From Elioraea sp. (lineage in GTDB: Bacteria; Pseudomonadota; Alphaproteobacteria; Acetobacterales; Acetobacteraceae): a stretch of DNA of 64,000 bases. Position 1 is the stretch's first letter, and each line of letters starts with the position of its first letter. The position numbers and the translations under genes were made by a program. The DNA lies in NCBI RefSeq assembly GCF_022842375.1, contig NZ_JALHPR010000015.1:48840-112839 (forward strand), written 5' to 3'. Positions 58,001-64,000 of this stretch are shown here, piece by piece. The notes under the pieces are model-generated. The model did no database searches. It was given only the letters and a program-made list of their open reading frames with translations, and was not told the DNA's origin.

Positions 58001-60527
58001 CCGTCACCGGCGAGGGCGGCGCGCCGGACGGGAATTGCTTGGCCACGAGCGACTGGCTGCCCGCGCTCGTCGGGAAATTCAGCGATCCGAATGTCACCAG
58101 CGCGCTGCCGCCCGCATCAATGCCGAGGTGGGGATCGAAATAGGCGCTGCCCTGGTACAACGTGCCGGTGTAGCCCAGCGGCCTTGGTGCCGCGGCAATC
58201 CCCTCGCCGGCGAAGGCCGTGCCGTTTCCAGAAACCGTCACCGAGCGGACGACCTGCTGCTCGATGATCGATTGCGAGTTGGCGCCGGGGAACTGCGCGA
58301 TTGCCGCCCAGACCGCGCCGAAACCATCCGCGCCCGAGGGTGCAATCCCCGTGATGCGGGGAGAATCCAGCGCGGGCACATCGTTCAGGCGGAAATCATC
58401 GCCCAGCGGCGTGCCATCGGGCGCGAACAGGCGCGCGCGCAGCCACGTAGCAGCGCCATCGGCGTTCTCGTCGGACGAGAAGGCCACGACGAAATTGCCG
58501 TTCGCCTGGGTGGTCGCGATCGGGCTGCGCTGGTCGCCCGCGGCGGTGGTATTGACCTGGAACGCCTCGCCGGCCGTCCCGTCCGCCTCGTAGATACGGG
58601 CCATGATGCGGAAGCCGCTGCCGTCGCCGAGGCCGGTCCAGGCAAGCGCGAACCTGCCATCGGGCAGCGCGGTCGCCGCCTGCTGCACGGGGAAGTCGTT
58701 CTGGAAGAAGGTGAAGTCCCCCCCTTCCAGCGGTGCCTCGCCGAAGCGGAACAGCACAGGCGACAGATCCTCGACCGTCATGCCCTGCAACGTGATGCTG
58801 TCGCCGTCGCGCAGGTCGATCAACACGCCGCCCGGCACGGCGGTCGCCTGCGCCAGCAGCTCGTCGAAACTGTGGATGCCCGCATCGCCCAAATCCACGA
58901 CATCCAGCAGGCCGTGCGCAGTGGAGGGATCCCAGTCGAGATCGATGATGATGTCGGCGCCGTCACCGGTCGCGAAAAAGAAGACATCCGCGCCCAGCGC
59001 GAAGGGGCCGTCCCCGGTCAGCATGTCATTGCCCCTGCCGCCGATGATGATGTCGTCACCGCCGCCGCCGACAATGACGTCGTTGCCGTCATCGCCGTGG
59101 AGCGTATCCTTACCCACGTCACCGGCGAGCGTGTCGTTGCCTTCGTCGCCGCGCAGCAAATCGTCGCCATCACCGCCATCAAGCGTGTCGTTGTTCTGCC
59201 CGCCGCGCAGGATGTCGTTCTGGCTGCCGCCCAGCAGCGTATCGTCGCCCGCGCCGCCCTCGAGCGTGTCGTCACCGTCGCCGCCTTCCAGCGTGTCGGC
59301 GCCGAACAATCCCTGCAGCACGTCGTTGCCGGCGTTGCCCTCCAGCCGGTTGGAGGCATCGTTGCCGATCAGCCTGTCGTTGCCGCCAGCGCCTTTTGCG
59401 TTCTCAATCGTGGTATTGAACGCGATCGCAATGTTCTCGATCAGGCCGAAGACGCTGGAATAGGCGCCGGGCGTGAGGTCGATCACCTGGTTGATCGAGG
59501 CGGCAGTACCAGAGCCATCCAGCGTATCGATGCCGCCGGCATCGTAGATGGCGAAGATCGGCACCTGGAAGAGCGCGTTGTTCCGCGCGAAATCCATCAC
59601 GGCGGGCGCATCGGCGGTGGCGTTGAAGCCGTAGGTGCTGTCGCCGGTGCGTGTGTTGGGGTTGGCACCGTACTTCGCCTGGATGGCGGCGATGTCATAC
59701 ACCATCGGCGTCGCTGGACGGTGGGTGTAGGTGTTGTCGGTCACCCACGCGCCGGTGTTGTTGTCCCAACCGCCGAAATACGACATCAGCGTGAACTTGC
59801 GCTGGTCTTGCGCGAACGCCGCATCGGCCTGATAGGTCGAATCGCCCTCCGAAGCGTCATAGTTGCCGGGGTGCGACAGCCCCAGAGCGTGGCCGACTTC
59901 GTGCACCAGTGTGCTGAACCCCCCCGGCGCCTGGTATGGGATCGGCGCGCCGAGCGCCGGCGGCTGCAGGGCCGTCCAGTTGCCCGTGGTGCTGAGCCAG
60001 ATATGGGCCGCATCGAGGTACCAGCCGTCGTCGTACGGCTTATCGATCCCGCCCGCGAGCTTCAGAGCCTGATACGTCAGGAACGCCACGGGGTTCAGCG
60101 CCAGCAGCACCAGGTCGAAGTCGGCGCCGTCAGCGGTGAGTGCGAGGTGCTTGAGGAAATCATCCTCTGGCAGCAGTGCCCGCGTGAAGGTGCTTCCTTC
60201 CGTGAAGTCGCTGTAGGCGAGGACGATATCGGCTCGGTTGTCGGCGACCTCGTGGATTGGCACGGCGATCAGGTCGGCCCACAGTTGCACGGCCTCACGC
60301 GCGGCGACGACCGCGGCTGGTGCCGGAACTACGAAGCCGCGGGCCTCGTCGAGGAAGAGGCTGGCAGCGAAGTCGTACGGTAGCTCGGGCGCCTCGGCTG
60401 GCATCGACCAAGTGATCGGCCCCGATTCCCACTTGCGGTACGGGCCGAACCCCTCGACGCCGCCGCCCCAGCTAGTCTGCAGAGCCGTGACGATCTCGAA
60501 TAGTTCGTAGGTTGGCTTGTCCGCCAT
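55095..60527 (-). CDS. giant RTX protein with N-terminal serralysin-like metalloprotease domain
   Basis: An 1810-residue, cysteine-poor, acidic protein without a Sec signal, as for type I secretion. The protease domain (about 30-320) has the metzincin zinc site HEVGHALGLSHP (H209, E210, H213, H219) and Met-turn LMSYF (M248). Domains in order: RTX nonapeptides GGxGxDxLx at about 395-510; a beta-propeller-like region (about 600-1050) with repeats such as ALPDGRFALAWTG and NGNFVVAFSS; more RTX (1070-1270); two cadherin/VCBS-like domains with ILANDVDPDG and LLVNDSDPDGDSL (1330-1530); and a final RTX block and C-terminal secretion region (1690-1810). No secretion genes are nearby. AT-rich sequence precedes the start. 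It is probably a secreted calcium-dependent protease or adhesin. Confidence 0.88.
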   Translation of the reverse strand: MADKPTYELFEIVTALQTSWGGGVEGFGPYRKWESGPITWSMPAEAPELPYDFAASLFLDEARGFVVPAPAAVVAAREAVQLWADLIAVPIHEVADNRADIVLAYSDFTEGSTFTRALLPEDDFLKHLALTADGADFDLVLLALNPVAFLTYQALKLAGGIDKPYDDGWYLDAAHIWLSTTGNWTALQPPALGAPIPYQAPGGFSTLVHEVGHALGLSHPGNYDASEGDSTYQADAAFAQDQRKFTLMSYFGGWDNNTGAWVTDNTYTHRPATPMVYDIAAIQAKYGANPNTRTGDSTYGFNATADAPAVMDFARNNALFQVPIFAIYDAGGIDTLDGSGTAASINQVIDLTPGAYSSVFGLIENIAIAFNTTIENAKGAGGNDRLIGNDASNRLEGNAGNDVLQGLFGADTLEGGDGDDTLEGGAGDDTLLGGSQNDILRGGQNNDTLDGGDGDDLLRGDEGNDTLAGDVGKDTLHGDDGNDVIVGGGGDDIIIGGRGNDMLTGDGPFALGADVFFFATGDGADIIIDLDWDPSTAHGLLDVVDLGDAGIHSFDELLAQATAVPGGVLIDLRDGDSITLQGMTVEDLSPVLFRFGEAPLEGGDFTFFQNDFPVQQAATALPDGRFALAWTGLGDGSGFRIMARIYEADGTAGEAFQVNTTAAGDQRSPIATTQANGNFVVAFSSDENADGAATWLRARLFAPDGTPLGDDFRLNDVPALDSPRITGIAPSGADGFGAVWAAIAQFPGANSQSIIEQQVVRSVTVSGNGTAFAGEGIAAAPRPLGYTGTLYQGSAYFDPHLGIDAGGSALVTFGSLNFPTSAGSQSLVAKQFPSGAPPSPVTELIAGTSNAVPNQYIRTVSEGDLTPFGDGAHLATALVTTAGTFLAPAQDQGRQGWAIETVIVGAGISEPIVVASAPLAAAGEYITYQLVEHTATRLADGTALVSWNDRGADGAAEMRAVRVASNGFADLSRELTGWSDRPATQPNAFTEAQDSAGLSNGNVVVTWAGAAPGDTGFTAGRAIILRQDLKGVILGGTDDDDRLLGSGWDDRIAGGDGNDVLIGRAGADFLDGGEGVDTADYGMSLFGVVVDLNAAVQPDTGNAAHSVGDVLVAVENVRGSAYNDLIYGDAADNILDGSWGNDQLAGGEGDDTLIGGPGADDLIGGDGIDTASYAASRRGVTVDLSSTAPQFSEGDAKNDRLSEVENLVGSAFDDFLKGDAGPNVLTGGGGNDVLDGGPDTAFARAASPVIDRAVYAGPSTRYVVSAQPDGSVTVLDLFSLEPDWSGLDTLWNIEEVVFSDGTLDISGIAGNGQPPVANPDEFQVNGSRTFTVAEILANDVDPDGTTPAFVQFFNPLQGTLEEIDAATGTWRYTPNAGATGTDTAIYQITDTAGNLAVAPVTFVLGATNPNNAAPVAGDDVFTALPNQLIGADAPGLLVNDSDPDGDSLSIDVVVDDADSGTLMVLPDGTFSYLPFPNFVGVDRFIYRVTDGFGGFDEATVTITVGNPNNAAPVPTSSFTISQGGGGNPPGSIPTGPPLTPAQLALIDTTPAVVGAVVFTRLENEDTWNGFKNVAFGPGEYTPVFGENILFTNFVDNRIDLSDAAGVDLDVMIVGGKRGLLKTADGDDTVTWYFHSNEGTWSNLATIDTGLGDDTIFISSINLTTLDNDLLADNPVPGNGSFWNAGYDGRFSVARVDAGEGNDTITAAGRSRLEAFGGAGDDVITGALGNDLIVGGDGNDILAGGGGADRFRFDNADGSDTIIDFFAAEGDKVQLSSGGSYTLAGTSFAYGTTTVTADNGHVWTAADFLFV

Positions 60528-60707
60528 TTACACCCCCGCGAGCCCCGCCTTCACACTTATAAGTAGAAAAAGCAGATTGGCGGACACGGATGGTCACGCG
60601 CCCCCACCTCCCAAATATGTACCGACCGCATTGTTAGCGCATAGCGAAAACGTTTCTTTCAACTATCAAATGCTTTGGAACCCGAACAAGCTGGAAAATG
60701 CTGGCGG
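60528..60707. other. AT-rich upstream region of the RTX gene
   Basis: 180 nt of locally low GC between the RTX start and the IS3 element. It contains the palindrome ACTTATAAGT (about 60556-60565) and probably the RTX promoter. The IS end cuts it on the right. Confidence 0.4.
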
Positions 60708-60767
60708 TGACCTGAGCCCCATTTGGTCCCGCATTTGAATGGAGAGTCTGTCACAAGGAGACAGACG

Positions 60768-61031
60768 ATGCGGAAGAGCAGGTTCACCGAGGAGCAGATC
60801 ATCGCGATCCTGGCCGAGCAGGAGAGCGGCATGGCGACGGCGGAGGTCTGCCGCCGCCACGGGGTCAGCACGGCGACGTTCTACAAGTGGAAGGCGAAGT
60901 TCGGCGGGCTGGGCGTGTCGGAGGCGCGGCGGCTGAAGACGCTGGAGGCCGAGAACGCGCGGCTCAAGAAGCTGCTGGCCGACAGCATGCTGGACGTGTC
61001 GATCCTGAAAGACCTGCTGGGAAAGAGCTGA
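60768..61031 (+). CDS. IS3-family transposase OrfA
   Basis: An 87-residue HTH protein: [43 protein letters not shown], followed by a leucine-zipper-like [15 protein letters not shown]. It binds the element ends. The heptamer G GGA AAG at 61019-61025, just before the stop, is a canonical -1 slippery site that fuses it to OrfB. Confidence 0.92.
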   Translation: MRKSRFTEEQIIAILAEQESGMATAEVCRRHGVSTATFYKWKAKFGGLGVSEARRLKTLEAENARLKKLLADSMLDVSILKDLLGKS

Positions 61032-61918
61032 CGACGCCCCAGACCAGGCGGGCTGCGGCGCGCCGGGTGATCGAGACCTACGCGATCTCCCAGCGCCGGG
61101 CCTGCCGGCTGGTCAGCGTCGATCCGAAGACCGTCAGGCGGGACCCGCCCCCGGATCATCCCGCGGTCCGCGCCCGCATGCGCGAGATCGCGGCGGTACG
61201 CCGCCGGTTCGGTTATCGGCGCGTGGGGCTGTTGCTCGAGCGCGAGGGGATCGTGATGAACCACAAGAAGCTCAGACGGCTGTACAGGGACGAAGGTCTG
61301 TCGGTGAAGCGCCGCCGGGGCAGCAAGCGCGCCACGGGAACCCGCGAGCCCCTGCCTGCGCCGGACGCGCCGTCCAGGCGGTGGAGCCTGGACTTCGTGT
61401 CGGACGTGTTCGGGGTCGGCCGCCGGTTCCGCATGCTGTGCGTGATCGACGACTACACCCGCGAGTGCCTCGCTCTGGTGGCGGACACGTCGCTGTCCGG
61501 CGCGCGTGTCGTGCGCGAGCTGGAGTGCTGCATCCGGCTTTACGGAAGGCCTGAGACCATCGTGTCGGACAACGGGACCGAGCTGACCAGCCGGGCGATC
61601 CTGGAATGGCAGAACCAGACCGGCATCGGCTGGCACTACATCGCGCCGGCCAAGCCCCAGCAGAACGGCTTCGTGGAGAGCTTCAACGGCAAGCTGCGGG
61701 ACGAATGCCTCAACGAGGAAGTCCTCGACAGCCTGGCCCACGCCCGGCGCGTGCTCGCCCGCTGGCGGCACGACTACAACCACCACCGGCCTCACTCGTC
61801 ACTGGGCGGGCTGACGCCCGCAGCGCGCCGGTCGCTCGAGCTCGCGAGGGGCATCGCTCCCGGCGCGCTCGCCACTCCAACCACCATGCAGTATGAAAGG
61901 GCCGGACTCTCGATATGA
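61028..61918 (+). CDS. IS3-family transposase OrfB (made by -1 frameshift)
   Basis: About 296 codons. HTH_21-type region [33 protein letters not shown], then the DDE integrase core: [10 protein letters not shown] (first Asp), IVSDNGTEL (second Asp) and [21 protein letters not shown] (Glu). The end [18 protein letters not shown] is typical of the IS407/IS3 branch. All catalytic residues are intact. There is no good start codon, so expression depends on the slip from OrfA. Confidence 0.92.
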   Translation: MTTPQTRRAAARRVIETYAISQRRACRLVSVDPKTVRRDPPPDHPAVRARMREIAAVRRRFGYRRVGLLLEREGIVMNHKKLRRLYRDEGLSVKRRRGSKRATGTREPLPAPDAPSRRWSLDFVSDVFGVGRRFRMLCVIDDYTRECLALVADTSLSGARVVRELECCIRLYGRPETIVSDNGTELTSRAILEWQNQTGIGWHYIAPAKPQQNGFVESFNGKLRDECLNEEVLDSLAHARRVLARWRHDYNHHRPHSSLGGLTPAARRSLELARGIAPGALATPTTMQYERAGLSI

Positions 61919-61944
61919 ATGAGGGACCCGAGGGGCGCAGGTCA

Positions 61945-62133
61945 CCCGGCCTTCAAGCCAGGCCCGGTACTCCGCCTCGTGTCCATAGCCCGCGCCCTGC
62001 GCTTAGCCCAGGACGATCACGTGGGTGAGGATGACCCGATCCACCCCATGTCGCGCAGGTTCGCCAGGCACTCGAGCATCGGAGCCTCGGCGCTCGGCTG
62101 GTCGAGAGCGATGAGCGTGGTGCGGTGCGTCAA
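61945..62133 (-). pseudogene. universal stress protein (UspA) fragment cut by the IS3 element
   Basis: A TTG overlapping the ACR3 stop opens [29 protein letters not shown]. Adding one G to the run at 62044-62047 restores VDRVILTHVIVLG, and past a TAA (62005-62003) the frame goes on as AQGAGYGHEAEYRAWLEGRVT up to the IS end. This is the N-terminal 70 residues of a UspA protein. The rest is not found on the other side of the IS, so a deletion accompanied or followed the insertion. Confidence 0.7.
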
Positions 62134-63206
62134 GCCTGCTCCCCTGTCCTGGCGATGCCGGTGGCTGGTTCCTCCGCCGGAAACCAATGGGTGGTACGAT
62201 TGGCGACCCAGACGAGCGACAGCATCACCGGGACTTCCACCAGCACGCCCACGACCGTGACGAGGGCAGCGATTGAGTTCAGGCCGAAGAGCCCGATGGC
62301 CACCGCGACGGCCAGTTCGAAGAAGTTCGAGGTGCCGATCATGGCGCAGGGCGCGGCCACGTTGTGCGGCACCCGCCACGCCTTGGCGGCCCAGTAGGCC
62401 ACCGCGAACATCCCGTAGGACTGGATCAGCAGCGGCACGGCGATCATCGCGATCACCAGCGGTTGGCTCAGGATCACCTCGCCCTGGAAACCGAACAGCA
62501 GAACCACCGTCGCAAGCAGGCCAACCACCGAGAATGGCTTGATCCTGGCCGTGAAGGCGCCGACTGCTGCTTCAGCCTGGCCGGGACTTGCGGCACCGCG
62601 CGTCATCTGCACCCTCGTGATCACGCCCGCCGCAAGCGGAATCACCACGTAGAGCACGATCGAAAGAACAAGCGTTTCCCATGGCACGATGATGTCGGTC
62701 ACGCCCAGCAGCAGCGCCACGATGGGCGCGTAGGCAAAGACCATCACTGCGTCGTTCAGTGACACCTGCGCCAACGTGTAGTTCGGGTCGCCCTTTGTCA
62801 TCTGTGACCAGACGAACACCATCGCCGTGCAGGGCGCCGTGCCGAGCAGGATCATCCCCGCGATGTATTGCCCGGCGGCGCCAGGTTCGATGAACGGCGC
62901 GAAGACCCACTCGAAAAACAGCACGCCGAGAGCCGCCATGGTGAAGGGCTTGATCAGCCAGTTCACGGCGAGCGTGATGATCATTCCCTTGGGGCGTTCG
63001 TGCACGCGGGCCAGCGCGCGGAAATCCACCGCCACCATCATCGGATAGACCATGAACCAGATCAGAACGGCGACGACGAGGTTGATCGAGCCGTATTGCA
63101 GGCTGGCAAGAACCCCGATGAAGCCCGGAGCGACTTGGCCGACCGCCACGCCGGCGAGGATGGCGAGCGCGACCCAGACCGAGAGATAGCGTTCGAATGC
63201 GGACAT
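62130..63206 (-). CDS. arsB: ACR3-family arsenite efflux permease (intact copy)
   Basis: A 358-residue ten-helix transporter: [27 protein letters not shown], the essential cysteine in [20 protein letters not shown], the glutamate in [19 protein letters not shown] and the normal end [13 protein letters not shown]. It exports As(III). It is highly similar to the copy at 35449 but in the opposite orientation and complete. Its stop overlaps the usp fragment. An inverted repeat upstream (63253-63269) may be an operator; no ArsR or ArsC gene is adjacent. Confidence 0.93.
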   Translation of the reverse strand: MSAFERYLSVWVALAILAGVAVGQVAPGFIGVLASLQYGSINLVVAVLIWFMVYPMMVAVDFRALARVHERPKGMIITLAVNWLIKPFTMAALGVLFFEWVFAPFIEPGAAGQYIAGMILLGTAPCTAMVFVWSQMTKGDPNYTLAQVSLNDAVMVFAYAPIVALLLGVTDIIVPWETLVLSIVLYVVIPLAAGVITRVQMTRGAASPGQAEAAVGAFTARIKPFSVVGLLATVVLLFGFQGEVILSQPLVIAMIAVPLLIQSYGMFAVAYWAAKAWRVPHNVAAPCAMIGTSNFFELAVAVAIGLFGLNSIAALVTVVGVLVEVPVMLSLVWVANRTTHWFPAEEPATGIARTGEQA

Positions 63207-63252
63207 TTGTTCTCTTCACTGATTCTCGCCGGGCATCGTCCGGCGGTGTTGC

Positions 63253-63269
63253 CATGACGGGTCGTCATG
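63253..63269. promoter_or_regulatory. inverted repeat upstream of the intact ACR3 gene
   Basis: CATGACG (63253-63259) and CGTCATG (63263-63269) are perfect inverted copies around GGT, 47 nt before the ACR3 start. It could be an operator or a small hairpin in the leader. Confidence 0.4.
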
Positions 63270-63317
63270 CCGCGCCGACCGGATCCTAGGCCTGCACCGT
63301 CACCGCAGCGTAGCGCT

Positions 63318-63550
63318 CTATACGAGACCCTCGCGCACCTTCGCCAACTCGGCCGCCACGGTCGCGGTGCGCGCGACCAGCACGGGGTACGCCATGTCTG
63401 TCGCAGCGAGCCTCGCATAGACCACATTGGTGTTTAGTCTCGGCATTTGGTGGAGCGGATTGAGGATGAAGCGTTTGGACTGATCTGCCCACGCTTTGCA
63501 GATGATTTCGTAGGGTGTGAGGCCCCGCAGACGCTTGAGGCGTGGAGAAG
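63318..63550 (-). pseudogene. IS481-family transposase C-terminal fragment with foreign tail
   Basis: PRLKRLRGLTPYEIICKAWADQSKRFILNPLHQMPRLNT is the usual end of an IS481-type transposase. Instead of stopping, the frame continues with about 36 residues (NVVYARLAATDMAYPVLVARTATVAAELAKVREGLV) to a TAG at 63318. That tail is not recognised and may be the end of another broken gene. Confidence 0.65.
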
Positions 63551-63826
63551 CGGAGAGACAACCACGGATGCGCCGATCACGGTGATCAACAGCACGAGCC
63601 CGAGCGGCCGCGGGTCATAGTATGCCTGCTCCGGCTGCAGCAGCACGATGCCACCTGCACCGAACGCGAACCCGCCGAGGAACAGGCCAATCGTGTTCTG
63701 GTCGACAGGGTCACGCATGAATCCGGACAGAACCCGCGGTGAGAAGGTCGACGCGGTCATGGTCATGACGACCATCAGGATCGAGAACGTCACGGTGGCG
63801 ATCGTGAGCGTGCTCGACGCCAGCAA
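63550..63826 (-). pseudogene. DUF2254 membrane protein fragment
   Basis: Internal part of a DUF2254 protein: SSTLTIATVTFSILMVVMTMTASTFSPRVLSGFMRDPVDQNTIGLFLGGFAFG, then a second hydrophobic stretch GLVLLITVIGASVVV. The N-terminus is missing before the IS3 element on the right, and the C-terminus is replaced by IS481 sequence. It is not functional. Confidence 0.7.
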
Positions 63827-63881
63827 CTTGCAATGCCCCCCTCACGGCTATGGGGTCGGACGATGGAAACCATTGGAATGT

Positions 63882-64000
63882 TGACCCTGCCCCCTGGGGT
63901 GCCCTCGGTTTGAAGTAGGGTCCGTCGAAAGGGAGACGGACGATGCGGCGATCGCGGTTCACGCAGGAGCAGATCATTGGCGTGTTGAAGGAGCACCAGG
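63882..64000 (+). mobile_element. left end of a second IS3-family element (runs off the window)
   Basis: TGACCCTGCCCCC at 63882 resembles the end of the IS3 element at 60708 (TGACCTGAGCCCC), and a GGTCC block follows at similar spacing before an orfA start. Confidence 0.7.
63943..64000 (+). CDS. IS3-family transposase OrfA, 5' part
   Basis: The first 19 codons, MRRSRFTQEQIIGVLKEHQ, match the N-terminus of IS3-family OrfA proteins and the OrfA at 60768 ([18 protein letters not shown]). GGGAGACGGACG precedes the ATG. The rest is outside the window. Confidence 0.85.
   Translation, partial: MRRSRFTQEQIIGVLKEHQ

Larger units (their letters stand above)
60708..61944 (+). mobile_element. complete IS3-family insertion sequence
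   Basis: A 1237-bp element. The left end TGACCTGAGCCCC (60708) and the complement of the right end, TGACCTGCGCCCC (ending 61944), form imperfect inverted repeats; both continue with a GGTCCC block. It holds orfA and a -1 shifted orfB. Flanking bases show no matching target duplication, and the flanks belong to unrelated genes. Confidence 0.88.

Noticed and set aside
56367..60383. 1338-codon plus-strand frame opposite the RTX gene
   Set aside because: Its repeats are only the complement of the Gly/Asp RTX repeats; there is no ribosome site or recognisable domain.

Overview
The window is a piece of a GC-rich (about 70 % by eye) alphaproteobacterial chromosome. The DUF2125, DUF971, Trm112, CheYBR, GbsR-cioAB and Bug/TctC genes look like Rhodospirillales, probably Acetobacteraceae. 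That placement rests on gene style only; there is no rRNA or other marker here.

Layout. (1) 1-3.4 kb: end of a YnjBCDE-like ABC operon with its rhodanese. (2) 3.5-21.3 kb: core-like metabolism and housekeeping: a MESH1-like HD hydrolase, a flavin monooxygenase coupled to a cysteine-free Asp/Glu-racemase-fold protein, a minus-strand envelope and folding cluster, ProX, a compact cheY-cheB-cheR operon, an M20 amidohydrolase, a bd-type (CIO) oxidase under a GbsR regulator with a clear palindromic operator, and an aldehyde dehydrogenase with a TctC-type binding protein. (3) 21.5-33.1 kb: tRNA-Gly(GCC), then an integrated element. It has a leftward HTH / DUF2924 / serine-recombinase operon and a rightward toprim primase / helicase-like operon, then packaging remnants (Nu1-like protein, internally deleted portal gene). 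Two copies of a 60-nt near-perfect palindrome lie inside it, one of them within a coding frame. (4) 33.1-35.1 kb: a scrapyard with a dead IS5 transposase and an IS481 transposase fused to a broken pstS.

(5) 35.4-49.3 kb: an arsenic/metal and phosphorus region. It holds ACR3 with a replaced C-terminus, a PhnCDEE-type phosphonate importer, a thiolase coupled to arsA behind an FNR-like box, a frameshifted thioredoxin-like gene, a P1B-4 metal ATPase, and an MFS exporter plus ArsO-like flavoprotein. The last two sit downstream of a cysteine-pair PadR regulator, and matching operators overlap both start regions. (6) 49.3-53.6 kb: an FbpABC-type (iron-like) ABC importer. (7) 53.7-55.0 kb: a partial copy of an island module and a chain of three tiny overlapping genes ending at a strong terminator. 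(8) 55.1-60.5 kb: one 1810-residue RTX protein with an N-terminal serralysin-like zinc protease domain. (9) 60.7-64.0 kb: an intact IS3 element, a truncated usp gene, a full-length second ACR3, IS481 and DUF2254 debris, and the start of another IS3 element.

The most promising undescribed pieces are the PadR/ArsO/MFS module with paired cysteines and matched operators, the two large palindromes in the integrated element, and the tandem hairpin cluster downstream of the aldehyde dehydrogenase. All functions are read from sequence alone; no database search was run.
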